Source: Latrodectus hesperus (lineage: Eukaryota; Arthropoda; Arachnida; Araneae; Theridiidae). From it: 64,000 nt of DNA. The translations under genes were made by a program, and so were the position numbers. Below are positions 1 through 13,176 of this stretch, piece by piece. The stretch is taken from the NCBI GenBank assembly GCA_037975125.1, contig CM075853.1:74356609-74420608 (forward strand). The letters are read 5' to 3'. Under the pieces are notes generated by a model, which saw only the letters and a list, made by a program, of their open reading frames with translations, made no database searches and was not told where the DNA came from. Position 1 is the stretch's first letter. The number at the start of each line of letters is the position of its first letter.

Positions 1-2010
1 TTTTTGCTACAGATAAGCATAAATTAATTCAATTAATAAAACAGTTAATTTAAATTTACTAATATATAGAAAATATAAGTACTCTTTAATTATATTCATT
101 ATTAATTCAAATTTCATAAACTGTTCAATAAGTTTCATACTTTCCTCGTACTACAAATGTTCCAAAAAATTTCATATTTCATTTTTTTTTTCCTCTGATA
201 TACCTCTCACTCATTACATGATATGAATTTTATGGCAGTGTTGTAATGTAAATTTCTAAACAATAAAAATTCAAATTTTATTAAATAGTTTTTAATTTTA
301 CCAACAAATTCTGGATAACTTTCCAAATGATAAAAATAACATTTCTTAAGATATAGGGGTTATCAAATTAATGATATTCTGCACACACACTTGAATTTGT
401 CACAAAATCTGAGATAACTAATACATATATTAAAATTTATACAAACAACTATATTTTGTTGTAACAGTCTACAATTTGCCACCTATACTTGGTGGTAGGA
501 TTCAGTCAATTAGTTTAATAATCTTACAAGGATTATTGTGCATTCTTTTTCTCTTAGTCATTAAGAAAATACTTAAAACTCTAAACACATGGAAAATTTT
601 CATTTCATCAATAATTTTCATGCATTTTCATTTTAGAAAAATTTTTGAAAATTATTGAATGGATTAAATAAAGCTTGTCCAAGTAATAAATAATTTTATA
701 TAAACTTTAAGCATGATAATTTTTGGGTTTTTAATTATTGATCATATTGATATATATATATAGTGAATAATATACAATAATAAAAAGTAAATTTGATTTT
801 CATTTCTGTATAGTATTGCAAAGACTCCCAATGAACTTTAAATCTATTTTTTAATCTTTGCCAAATTTTTTGTTGATTTTTTTATTAAACTAATATTTTG
901 TTATATGGGATTTATATTGTTGAATTTTCATATGTAAATGTTTTACAACTTGCAAAGTTCAAAGTTACTATATTTATTACATCTTAGAAATACATAACCA
1001 TGTTACAGTATTATGACTACAGCATTTAGAATTGCTTTTTTTTTATAGAAATTAAAAGTCATCAGATAAAGAAATCCTCTATCTGAAATAAGCACTTATT
1101 TAGTGAATGATTAACCTCATGTGGCTGCTTCATCTTTAAGAATCATTCAAATGTTATTCACATAGTACTACTGCATGAAGTACTTAAAATTACTGATTGT
1201 CACATATTGTGATGGTTCACTTTTTCAATGATACAGATGTTGTGTGTGTTGTAATATATTAAGAGCTTTTGTAGCTGGGATCATTTTAGCATGTTATAAG
1301 AAAAATTAATATTTAATAAAAGGAAATTGCCTTCTGAAGAAAAGAATGTCTAATATCATATAAATAATTTTCTGGTTGAAAAAGGTTAAAACCAAATTTT
1401 GCTGAATTGTTATAAAATGTAATATTAACTTGCTTCCTTTATCTCACGAAATATATAATTTTACAAAAACTGCTATAAATTAGTGTTGATAATTAGGATT
1501 GTTGTCAACTATATACTTTTCTTGCCCACCTTCATTGGAAAACATTTCTTCAAAGATCAATCCTCAATTTAATTCCTAATAAAAAATGTGATTAGTTAGC
1601 AATCATAAAATATATGTTGCATTTATGTATAGAGCCTTAAGAAATATGATAGTAATTTATTTAATGTATTAAAAAATTCAACATATATGTGATGAAAGAC
1701 CTTCAGGGTCTTAATTTAAAAGGAGCTAATTAATTGCTTTCATTTTAAAAATTTTTAATCCACTTTTAGGTTAATTTGATTCTGTCTATGAGCACTACTG
1801 AATAATCAATTTGAGTTAGTTAATATTAAATTATAAATGTATTATTTTAAAAATGTGTAAGTGTTTGTGAATATTGGAAGTGCAATTAATTTGTATCAAT
1901 ACCATTTCACTCTTGGAAGTTCTATAAAAAATGTTAAATAAAAATTTCAAAAAATGTTAAAAATTATTTTTTTAATTTTTTTCCTAATGTGTATGTGTGA
2001 GAGAGAGAAC
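1..2010. other. AT-rich CpG-poor DNA, nothing recognised
   Basis: Very AT-rich, with only two CpG dinucleotides found by eye (near 147 and 1446). Short open frames such as 476-658 show no recognisable protein. It could be an upstream liprin intron or intergenic DNA. Confidence 0.6.
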
Positions 2011-2336
2011 CATGCCTGGTTGCTTAGTTGTAGCGTTTCATGCTCCCAAGGATCAAACCTCAGGCCTGTGCCTGTGGTTGCTTAGTTGTAGCGTTTCATG
2101 CTCCCAAGGCACAGGTCCGAGGTTTGATCCTTGGACTAGGCAAGGTGGACTCAGCCTTTCATCCCTTTTATGGGTTGATAAACAGTGCTAAGCAAAATTG
2201 GGAACTAAACACTAGGAGTTTTGCATTATACTGACCACCTAATCGGGACGTATGCTTCACACCCTAGGTCCTCTCGGTCAGGAAAACAGAGATAGGCACT
2301 GTTGGTCTTGGCCCATAAGAATGCCACAGAGTTAAG
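2011..2336 (+). repeat. SINE-like dispersed repeat, copy 1 (rearranged head)
   Basis: A GC-richer segment shared with 49669-49895 (same strand) and 61256-61475 (opposite strand). The shared landmarks are a head with a Pol III box-B-like ggtttgatcc, a cttttatgggttgataaa centre, gaccacctaatcgggac, ggtcaggaaaac and gggcactgtaggcctt-like ends. The head here is duplicated (see findings). The two short plus-strand open frames are by-products. tRNA-derived SINE origin is inferred. Confidence 0.8.
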
Positions 2337-3479
2337 TTTAGTAGATATGTAAACCAGCTTAAAGTTAGTTTTATTGTAATGTAATTGGACTAAATGCTCA
2401 AGTATATATTTGTGATATATTTACACTCATGTTGACTTTAAATATACCTAGTTTTAATTTAGTTTTTCTAATCTTAAATATCTTTCAATTATTTGATTTA
2501 AAATTATAATTGATGAAAAATTTGAATCATAAAAATTGTAAATATCTAATAAATTCAACAAATTGATCAAATGTGTTAGGTAATTGTTATCCTGAACATA
2601 TAATCAATATAACTTTATATTTTATATTTATCTTATATATGTTTAACTCATAGTAATTTTGCTAAATTAGCCAAATTTTAAAAATTATTTTTCTATTTAA
2701 TTTATTAGAATGAGATTTATGTTCTCTTTAACTTTTTAGTATTTAAAATAATTTAAAAAAAATATTGCTTTTCGATAAAGATTCTAAAAAAATTCTGAAG
2801 ATGAAAAAATCAAAAAAGTTAAAAGTTAAAAAAAAATTTCAACAATTTTTTTAAATTAGTACATTAAAGTTTTCATTATAATTAAAAATCTAAAACTTAT
2901 ATTAGATCTTAATTAGGAACTGAATGGTTATCACTACAGTTTTAAATTCAACAATTCACATTTTTTTTCAATTAAATTTTAAGTTTGAAGTTGTTAATTA
3001 AAAAAATTTTAATTTTAGAACTAGTCTGCTTTCTTATAAGCTCCAGTTTTTTTATTGGCCTTATGTTAAAATTGTTTGTATAATGAATATCATTAAAGCA
3101 AAATAAAACACTATTAGGATGTTACATAAATCTACTTGTTGTAATAACCCTTTGTGTTAGAATGAAATCTTCAACTTGCACCAACTCTTTAAAAAATCAA
3201 TAGAATTTGGAATAGATATGCATTATTTGTAGATTTTAAAACAGCTTGTATACTTAAATAGATCAATGAATGCTCTAAAGATCTTTAAATAATTTAATTA
3301 TCCCAGAGAATTTAATCATATATATAAAATTAATCTTAAACCAAACTTTTTCCTGTGTGAAATTGTCCGAAAATTTGACTAAAATGTCAAAATTAAACTG
3401 GCACATTACAAGGTGATGGCCTTGTTTGCTCTTTTTTCAACTGGATATATTTATGTACTAATCGTAATTCTACAGAGAG
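2337..3479. other. AT-rich intergenic or intronic DNA
   Basis: No gene, repeat family or splice-flanked open segment recognised. Composed mainly of A/T runs. Confidence 0.5.
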
Positions 3480-3481
3480 TA

Positions 3482-4763
3482 TTAACACATTTTTAGAACA
3501 ATTTTGATTAAGAATTTTAAAAAAGTAAATGTATTGAAATAGAAATTTTTGGCAACAGCTTATTATATGAAATGAGAAATATCGTCTGCTACTTTTAAAC
3601 ATATTGTTCTTTCAAAATGTAGCATGTAAACTAGCTGTGGATTGAGGGAGATGTTTTTGCGCTTTCCGAAGAGAAGTATTCTTACTCCAGGATTCAAAAA
3701 TATTGTGAAATGCATGGTATTAAAATTTCTAAGTGCTAAATAAGCAACATTATTAATCGGACAGGTAAAAACCGTCAATCATTATTTCTACATGAAAAGA
3801 AGACTTCAAACGAATATCCGAAAAAAGTACATACGTACTGTTTCAAATGTTTCTTAAGTGAAATCCCTGGTAACAAAAGAAAATCCGCCAACACAGAAAT
3901 CAATTGCAAAGTCTTTAGATACATCTGTATCAACAATAAAATAATAAATCAAGATTTACAACTTAAAAAAGCTAAAAAACATAATGTTCACCAGCTTTTG
4001 CCGAGACATGTGGCTCAACGTAAAACATTTTGTAGAATCCTGTATGAAAACCATTTAGCAGGAGATAACTGGAAATACATTGTGACTCTTGATGAATCAT
4101 GGGTTTACCTAAGTGGCTGAAACAAAAAAAAGTATATTTACTATAGGAAACAAGGAGAAAAAAATGTACAAACCTGGTTCCGTCAATGTAAAGAAAGTTT
4201 CATTTAGGGGTTTATGACAGTTGCAGGTTTCTCCAACAATGGGAAATTAAAAATAAAAAAGTAGGAAAAATGTTAAAATCAACTCGTCATACTATCAGGA
4301 AAAGGTTTTACGTCCAATATTTACAGAAGAAATTCCACTTCTTTATCCCAAAGTCTTTCAAAGAGTGAAGCATCAACGAGACAAAGCTACAAGTCATACT
4401 TCGAAAACTATCACTGCATTCTTTGAAAAAAGAAGACTAATACAAGTATTGCATATATACCTTTTAAACATATTCCTGTGAAGTCCCCTGACATTTCACC
4501 TATGGACTATTGTGTCTTTGGTCTGTTAAAAAAAGAGCTCTTTCTAAATGCAAACCCACCGCAATGGATGGACTCTGGAAAGTAGTGGAAGAGGAATGGA
4601 AAGCAATACTCCTGAAAATTTTACGAAAAGCTCTTATATCATGGAAATCATGAAGCAGACTTATAGTCCAGAAAAAAAGCTATCAGATCAAACATTGAAA
4701 AAATAGTCTTTACATTTTAAACATTAATTAAATGGTCCCAAAATCGTTCTAAAAATGTGTTAA
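3482..4763 (+). mobile_element. Full-length dead Tc1/mariner element
   Basis: 1282 bp bounded by 25-bp terminal inverted repeats (3482-3506 and 4739-4763, 24 of 25 matching, starting ttaacacatttttagaac) and by a TA on each side (3480-3481 and 4764-4765), the Tc1/mariner target duplication. The size is typical of a mariner. Both ends are intact, but the internal gene is broken by stops and frameshifts, so it is an inactive copy. Confidence 0.93.
3641..4700 (+). pseudogene. Tc1/mariner transposase pseudogene
   Basis: Conceptual reading in shifting frames shows an N-terminal helix-turn-helix region (EEKYSYSRIQKYCEMHGIKI, then a stop, then ISNIINRTGK). The first catalytic Asp is in VTLDESWVY (about 4087). 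The second is in HQRDKATSHTSKTI (GAC 4380-4382) and the third acidic residue, also Asp, is in SPDISPMDYCVFGLLK (GAC 4490-4492). The last two are 110 bases apart, about 35-36 codons, with a frameshift between. It is therefore a DDD mariner-type enzyme. Several in-frame stops (for example in SKC* and YLSG*) make it nonfunctional. Confidence 0.88.
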
Positions 4764-4765
4764 TA

Positions 4766-5253
4766 CCTTCTAGTATTAATAACAGAGGAACTGTTTTTAT
4801 TAAGTCCATCCGGATCCATACTTTAGCTGATATCATTTTGATTTCTCAAACTAGGGTGACATTAAAGACATTCACTACCATTGAGAGTGCAATTGCTAAA
4901 ATGAATCTTTGTTAATGCGCGCAAAGCAAAATGTGCTAATGACTATTACAACAATCTACAGAAATTTCTTGAAAGTGAACTTCATTAATTTACACTTGAC
5001 AATTTAACATACTTCGGTTACATTGTAGATTGGCTGGGCAACTTGGATAATGAGATCAAGTAATGTATAGTTGTTAATTAATATCTTAATGGATTAAGAA
5101 ATTTTTTACATTAATAAAATTATTAAAAAGAAATGTAGTTCTTTATGAAATTGTTATTAGACTTATACTTGCATGGTTCCAATATCTGGTGATGAAAAGA
5201 TTGCAGGAAAATTGGCTTGCTATCTTTGAAAAAAAGCATTACTGAAAATTAGG
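4766..5253. other. AT-rich DNA downstream of the mariner copy
   Basis: No feature recognised apart from scattered short A/T runs. Confidence 0.5.
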
Positions 5254-5436
5254 AATGCAGTAAATGTTAATGATGTATGGTGACATAGATACAACAATGA
5301 ATTTTATCTGATATGCAAGGAAGCAGATATAGTTAAACATTTTAAATGCAATAAATGTTAAGGGTGTATTGCAACATTGATACAACAAGGAATTATATCT
5401 GATATGCAAGGAAACTGATATAGTTAAACATTTTAA
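5254..5436. repeat. 91-bp unit tandemly duplicated
   Basis: Unit one 5254-5344 and unit two 5345-5436. Both contain aatgcaRtaaatgtta, gatacaacaa, atctgatatgcaaggaa and gatatagttaaacatttta, with scattered substitutions. A 99-residue minus-strand open frame across it has no recognised similarity. Confidence 0.85.
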
Positions 5437-5474
5437 AATTAACTGCATAAGATTTGTTGGTCTCACCTTCCATA

Positions 5475-5640
5475 TCAATCGCTGCACAGTTTCTCCATTT
5501 TTGGACCTTGCACCATAAAACCCAACCAGCCAATCCATACGAATCCCTCCATCATGGCATTCAGGATCTTCATGTACAAACCTATGGAAACAGGAGTAGG
5601 GGAAACCCTAGATTAAGACCCTAGGCTTGGCTCACAATGG
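5475..5640 (-). repeat. Dispersed repeat fragment (also at about 22710)
   Basis: The motif tttttggaccttg-caccataaaaccca-accagcc recurs in diverged form at 22716-22756 (tttttggaccttgtgccagaaagcctaacca). The type of element is unknown; it is probably a SINE or LINE end. Confidence 0.45.
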
Positions 5641-6850
5641 TCTTTAATGCCAGTACAAAGAATGTTACAGAAAATTGCCTTTTTGCAATATTTAGTTCAT
5701 CCCTTTAGTATTAAAGTATTGGCATTAATTGGAAAAGCTCTTTATTTTTTTTTATTATAAATATTCAATTTTGTTATTTTGAATTTTTTTTTTTTTAAAT
5801 ATAATACTAGATTTTATAGCTTTATTTTATACCAATTTTTTAAATAAAAAATCCTAAATTTTAAAATAAATGTGAAAATGTAAATTTAGAGATGTCACAC
5901 AAAATAAATAGGGCAGCAAACCTAATTTTCATATTTTGCAATGAGATAATATATTCACACTAATATTTAAATAGGTAAATTCAAGTGCTATTTTATTATA
6001 ATTTTTCAGTTATAAAATTTTAAATGGTAAATTATTATTTAAAATATATATTTTTATAATATTAATTAGAAATTTAAAAGAAAAAATCTTGCGAATTTTA
6101 ATGATAGAAAAATTTAATATTTAATTGGAGACTTGGTAAACTTAAAATATTATTTTAACTTAATTTCAGTTAAGTTCTATAAATATTTTGCTGAGCTGGA
6201 AGTTGAAAGGTTAGTGCCTAGTTTTTGATCAGTAGTTCATGGGTTCAGAATTTATGTTAAATTGCATGTCTTAGTCTAATTAGCCTTTGAAAACAAAAAA
6301 TGACCGTTGCTCAACAAATTTACCAAACAATAAAATTTTCTTTAAAAGAAAGGATATTGTGTTTATGAAATTAATAAAAAAGTAGTGCTTATGAGTATTA
6401 AAACTAAACAATTTTAGAAAAGATTAGTGAAAATTATGCTAAAAAGTTTCTTAACTGGAATGTAGAAAAATGTTACCTTAAAACATTTTTCATATGAATC
6501 ACTAGTCGCATGAACAACATGTAAATATTTTATTTTTGATAGTATTTATACACAATATTCATAATCCAAATGCATGTCATTATGTCAAATTTGTTAGATT
6601 TCTGAATGTAATTGTTTTCACTCTTTTAAAGGAAGCAAGTTATCAAGTCTACATACACATCGAACACATTTTTGATAAAAAGTTCACTTTATGGTATCAA
6701 AAATATTACTGTGGCACAAAATTACTAAAGTAGAAATAGTTTAACAAAATAAGTCTCTTGTGTGTGTGATGTATTAATATTATTTATCACATAGTGAATA
6801 CGCCATTTAATGTGAATTTGGTATGAATTCCCTTAATAAAATATTTTTCA
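5641..6850. other. AT-rich CpG-poor DNA
   Basis: No gene or repeat family recognised. CpG is sparse until about 6.9 kb, where composition changes. Confidence 0.5.
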
Positions 6851-6919
6851 CAACAAATGCGGATAAGAAGTTAAATTGAGCAAACATTTAAAAAAAATTC
6901 CTCTTTAAAAAATTTTTTT

Positions 6920-7154
6920 CTTTGCTGGGCGTAGTAATGGCTAGCAAACGTTTCTGTTTGAGCACATAAGCCTTTTCTTATCGAGCTATATTTACGATGC
7001 TCTTTGTGAAAAGTGGATTTATCTTTTCTCTTCCATTTCGGGCTTCCGGAATTAGAAGCGCACTGTTCTTTTAAATAAAAAGGGAATTTTTTATAATTGA
7101 GTAAAGATGTTGTGGCGTGCGTAAAAAAGTTCCGTGGAAACTGAACTTGTAGAG
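6920..7154 (+). promoter_or_regulatory. CpG-rich islet ending in a strong splice donor (possible 5' exon)
   Basis: About ten CpGs in 240 bp at the left edge of the CpG-normal block, ending agag|gtaagt (donor at 7155). Short ATG frames inside all close quickly, as in a 5' untranslated exon. No TATA box or initiator could be fixed. It could be the first exon of a liprin transcript, but no transcript evidence exists here. Confidence 0.3.
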
Positions 7155-8617
7155 GTAAGTCTATAGTTATCAGATAAAAATATTACTTAGTTGCATTTTA
7201 ATCGCTTTATTAAAAGAACAAGATGTGAAAGATTTCGCCTGTATGCTGTATTGTTTCAGAAATACTGCTTCGTTCTTGCTTTTTAAAATAAAAAATGTAC
7301 TTATGAACTCTATTGGGTAAAAATGAATCTATTTTGTAATTAAGTGATAAAAGTAATCCGCTTTTATGTAAACTTTTTCTGGAAAGTTTAAATTTGCATG
7401 CTTTTACTAACAGGAAAAGGAAGTGGGCAAAAATTACCTTCTTAAAAATATTTTTTTACTTTGTAATGTTTGCGCTTAATAAGTTTTCTATTTATAACAA
7501 AATTTTCATAAATATACATTACAAGTAACTCAGCGGATGTTTGATATTGATAATTTATTAGAGAATTTGATGAGTCTTGTGAAATATTTCATGTGTTTTA
7601 TTTCGGCATGTGTTTATAGTGGTTCGAAATTCATTCGCATCTTATTTATTCATTTTCATTTATTCATTCATTCATATACAGAATTATGTAATTGGAAAAG
7701 TAACATTTGTGGGAAATATTTAAACATTATGGAAGAGCTCTTCGTCTCTGAAAATATTAATTCCGATTTTCGTCATCATGTTCATTTCAGGCAACAGTGG
7801 AGGAAAAAAACATAAGCTGTACGCATATATATATAATTTTGTATGTGGTCTCCATTATTTTCTTAAACACACATAATTTAATGTACATATTTTTAAATTT
7901 ATTACATTAAATCATACTTCTCGTGATTTGCATTCATTGCTTTGTTCTCTAAAAATTTAAATAATTTTTTTATTATGTAGTCAAAAAAATATATTCAAAA
8001 AATTTTCCATTGATTCAAGCCAGTAACACATGGACAATAGAACAGCAGAAAAAGCAACTTTTGAAAAGATGAATCATTACTAAAAATCGCCTTATGAAAT
8101 TGACATTCTGAGTACAGTGTATACTTGGAATGATGTAAGATAAACTGATATCGAAGTTTTGTTATACGTGGACCTAATTAAAGAAACCATCGTAAATCCA
8201 AGAAAGCTAAGAGCGTTCATATTTGAAAACTAGTGTGAAGTTCATTTAGGAACTTTGATAAAGAAACTCACTGCTGCTCGAAATTTCATTACAAGTCTTT
8301 AGGAATGTGAACTCGGTTGTCACGCGTACCTAAAAAATATCGTATGATTAAATTAAAACGTGATGAATGAAAAAATTCTGAACTATCAAACATGAAGCGT
8401 GATGCAAAAAAATCAGATTGAATAGCTAATAATTTTGAGGTACTTTTTGAAAAAGTAACATTAAAATGCTTTCCTTCATCGATAGAATTTTTTTTAATTG
8501 TAGTTTTAAAACAAAAAATAGATATATAGTAAGTTCAAGTATGAATTTGCACGTATTTCATTTATGGTACGTATTAAATGATTTTTCTAATAATACTTTA
8601 TGAAAAGAGATATTTGG

Positions 8618-8618
<1 letters not shown>

Positions 8619-8682
<64 letters not shown>
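8619..8682. repeat. Compound microsatellite (TA)24(CA)8
   Basis: Uninterrupted TA dinucleotides 8619-8666 followed by CA 8667-8682. Confidence 0.97.
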
Positions 8683-11379
8683 AGTAATTTTAATATCTCA
8701 TATTTTGCTAATTTTTGATTTAAAAAACTTTAATCGTTCCCTATGAATTCGTAAAAACAAGCGTCTACTGCGTATTGGTCATTCACAAATAAAATATAAT
8801 TCAAGTTAAATCTTAAAATGTTCTAATGTAAAAGAAAATCAAGTTATTTTATTAAATTGTATATAAAAGCTATAAAGAAGTAATTTAAATCCATAATAAG
8901 CTTAAATTTAGAAAACATATTAAATGTTTTTTTTTTCCCTGTAAAAAATTAAGTGCAAGAAAGTTTAGTAAATAGCTCTAATTTCTAAATATAAAGATTT
9001 ATCTTGAATTATAAGTATATATTTAATGCATTTTTAAGTTCAAAAATCTTTGAAATCTGTGTAACTTCTAGGTGTAATTTTTTAATATTTATATTAATTC
9101 TTTTATAAATTTTGAAATTAAATATGTTTAAATATTTTATTATAACTTTGTTTAAAGAGGAGAAAAAATTTGTAGGGTATGCTTTTAGAGTAATTTTTAA
9201 ACTGAAATATATTAATGACTTGGTCTATAAAGTCAAATTTAGATTCGACTATTTTCCCATGTATGTGTATTTTTCAAAATTAGGGAGAATTATGAGATAT
9301 CAATGTTAACTATAAAAATTAATATTAACAGCCCTTAAAAATGTAAACGATCTTTTTTTAATTATCTCGTATTCTTGACTTGCCAACTATTTCTATTTGA
9401 GTTAGGAATTCTTATTTTCGCTGCCTTTTTTACTTCCCGTTTTACATCGGATCAAATCGGAGAAAAATGTCTCCGATTTCCTGCCTTCGAATCGATCAAT
9501 TTTTGTTGAACCTTTCATTATTAATTAATTTAAAATCCATCAGTAAAATGTAAATTGTCTCTAAATTAAAAAAAAATATTTATTGTTAATGTCATTTAGT
9601 AAACACGATGTAGATGCTAAATGACTAATATTTCGATTCAAGATGAAAATTATTTTTAGGGTTCAATGCCTTTACCACTTTGATTAAAAGCAGAATTAAA
9701 TATGGGAAATCATTAGATTAAAAGTTTGTATTAGTATTAATTGAAAAACTTAACATCAAAACACAAGTAATTATCATATGTGTGCTCTTTTATATAAAAT
9801 ATTATGATTGATTAAATCAAATAATAGTATTAATATCATGTTTAATAGCTGTAAAAGATCAATTTACTTTCAACATTAATGACCTAAAATATAACAACGA
9901 TAAATCTTTAAGTTTTATCTGTATCAATTAAAATGCTTCCTAATTGTTTACACATTGTGCTCTTAATAAAAAATCAAAGAAGTGTGGTTCACAATATCAT
10001 CATTGATAATACTAAAAATTTGAAGTTTCTATGTTATAACTTAGAAAGAAAAAAATGATGCTAAAAGCTGCTCAACCTAATTTTTTTTTTAATATGTTTG
10101 TTCAAGACTTTAAAAACATGATACAAATGGATAAATTAATCAATTTGTGAAATATTCTAAAAATAATTAGAAATTTAACTTCCTACAATATTTAGTTAAC
10201 AGAGAATAACTGATTATTCATTTTTATATAATAATAGTAATTGTATTTAGCCGATTGCTGTAAAATGTACGGGGAAATATATTAGAATCAATATTTTTTT
10301 TAACATATTACACAAAAGTCTTGGGATCAAATGAAATGCAGAAGATTTGCTGAAGCGCTTGCTGAAATATTAGTAACTTGACAAAATAGGAAAAAACATT
10401 GTTCTTTTCACTTGTAATCAATTTGGAAGCATTTAGGAAAATAATTTTTTGTGCCAAATCAGCAGAAACTAGGTTGAAAGTTTTTAGAAACTGATACAAC
10501 TGAGTATTAAACGCATATTTTTTTATAACTTTTTTAAACTTATAATTTATAGAACAACTTAATCAAATGGGATATTACCAACTTAGAATTTGTGTGTTAA
10601 ATGCTACATTAAGCCCTGATGTTCCCGTGAAGTGATATTCTCTCATTTTTGTTTTGCTATACTGAACATGAAGAAATGCTCCAAATCTAATTTATCGACA
10701 TGATAAAACATCCGTGTTTCTATTTGTTTCTAATTTTAGTTCACTTATATTATTGTCTATTTAGTTGTTTAGCTTAACTAGTCTAATCATATTTTAAGTA
10801 ATCGTATTTATATTGTACATCTAGAAAAATTTATGTCTTCAAACTTATATATATTTGCCTTATTAGAGAAAATGAATGATCAACGCTGTCTAGTGTACAA
10901 GTTAGTGGATTCAAATGCCATTTCTATAGCCTGTAGTTCAGAATCCACTTTACACCATTGGTCAATTACAAATGAACCCTCATGGAAAGTATGCAGTTAG
11001 GGCGATAAACGAAGCCAATATATGCTCGAATATATACGAATTACTAAATGCACGCTGATTCGATTTGGATTAAAAATCAATACGCTTAAAAAGTTAATTT
11101 TTTGATGCACGATAATTCGTTGATTTCACTGAGAAGTATTTTTAGTTTTTAATGCTGACTTTTTTAAAAATATGATTGGAAATATAGGGCCATTTCATTA
11201 TAAATAAGTTTATATGTGACTGGAAATTTTATGAAATAAAATCTTTGAAAATCGAATGTGAAATATGGTTTCAAACGTATTCCTGTTATTGTTGAACCTC
11301 TGTCCAATATTTATCCATCTTTTCCAACCGATTGCACATTCTTCCTCCCTCTTCCGTCTCTTATTTGTTAGAAACTCGT

Positions 11380-11625
11380 ATGGAAGCATTTATAACCCTG
11401 CCGGTCTCCTTGGAGCGCTCCGCGGTGAGGTGGGGGAGCTGGGTTTTCCGGTATGCAGGTTCTTCCATCCACTCCTCCAAAGATCATGGCACGTAACTGA
11501 TGACAAACGATTCCACCTCTCCCCCCGCGCAGCTCTGGTCGCTGGGATAAACATTTTTTATTTCATACGTTTGGGAGAGGGCGGCTATGTTATCAGCGGC
11601 TTTCCCGGTATTCTCTTTCACTGCA
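11380..11625. promoter_or_regulatory. GC-rich islet, candidate regulatory element
   Basis: Markedly GC- and CpG-rich inside AT-rich DNA (ctccgcggtgagg, ctccccccgcgcagctc, gggagagggcggc). A plus-strand open frame of 122 residues (11265-11633) covers it but shows no recognised domain and begins in AT-rich sequence. Promoter, enhancer or unrecognised exon are all possible. Confidence 0.35.
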
Positions 11626-13176
11626 AAGTTTAGGAATAGTTTTTGACGTAGTTCTTTTCTTTTTGTGTGGTCCGCGATGACCTTTATCTACAATTTTGTA
11701 TCTCGATCTGGCTGATGGATACATTCTTAACCAAAAGTTGGGAACAGTTGTTCAAATGCTATTATTAGGACTTTGCACGCTTGACAAATAGCTTTAAAAA
11801 TATTCTAATTAATAGTTCATTTTTTGAAAAATAATTGAGTGTTTTGTGTATATTGTCTATATCGCCATTGGGTCGTTCTGACATTAATAATACTTTTTTT
11901 TAAAATCTTATTAAATTGTTATCTGTGTGGTTCGAAACAGATTTTCGAATTCCAACTATATGGAAAAAATTTGCAAAGAACTTTTATGTTTAAAAATATT
12001 TATGAATATTTAATAAAGGTCTTGTAACTGAATAATTTGTCTTCAGAAATCTTACGTAATATTTTTGCTTTTCTTGTTGTAAGCCTGGGGCTGTGTTATC
12101 TTGTTGAAAATTTTTTTTCTCGTCTATCTTTTCTTTGAAATATAAATCTATGAAAAAGGAAAGAAAAATTTAATAATTTGCAAATAAATTTCATAAACTG
12201 TAATTCTTTTTTAATTTATGCAAATAATTTCAAAAATCAGAATATAATTTAAGTTCTGACATTGGAATAATTATTGCTTCACGCTCTTAAGTTCAATTCA
12301 GAATTTTTAAACAACTTTTCTTAACTTACCGATAGTAATTATATAACTGACTAGAGAGAATTCATAGTCAAAACCATAACTTAAAAAGTATCCAAGTCTC
12401 TCAGTTCTCTCTTGGTTTTCCAATTTTTCAGTTGAGATTTTTTTATCTGTTGAGATTTTTTTATGTGTTGAAGTTGTAGTAACATTCGATTTCATTGCAT
12501 TCGCAAGTGGGCGAAGTGCCCTTTAAAGTTGAAAACCATTTCTTGCATGGATACAGATAGCTAGTTTTTCTTTTCTAACATAAAAAATATTTGCTATATT
12601 AAATGGAATTGGCATAAATTTTATATCAACGAACATATAAATTAAAATAAAATTTAAATCAAGTTTCCATTTGTTGATTTCTTTGATATGATTCATTCAA
12701 TTGCTTTTTTCCTCTTAAGAGATTTCTTACTAAATATTTTAGACTATTAAATGATAAAAAAAAGTTTGAGATTTGCTTAATTTAATAAAGATGTATGTGT
12801 TTATATATTTTTCAATAATTATTTCGTTAAGTTAGTAATTATTTGAAGTATAAAATTGTATTTTTATTTTTTACAATATATGTGTCCCTTATCCTTAAAA
12901 AAGTTTTTTATTTATTTTTCAAAAAGATATTTTGATTTATCAATAAAGCTGTATAAAAAAGTGAAAGATCTGGAATTTACTAGTTACTCCAACAGTGCAC
13001 ATTTAAAATGTTTCAATTTCTTATTGAATCAAAGATAATTGAGATGTATAAAAAAAGTTTTATTTGATGTAAGTTATTTGTTTTGATCTTTTTAATAAAA
13101 ATTTCCACTTTTTCGAACACAATTATTTGAAATCGATATTACTTTTTAGTAGAATAATTTACTTATTATTTCTTAG

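Noticed and set aside
11265..11633. 122-codon plus-strand frame as a gene
   Set aside because: It begins in AT-rich sequence and runs through a GC islet; nothing recognisable in the translation.
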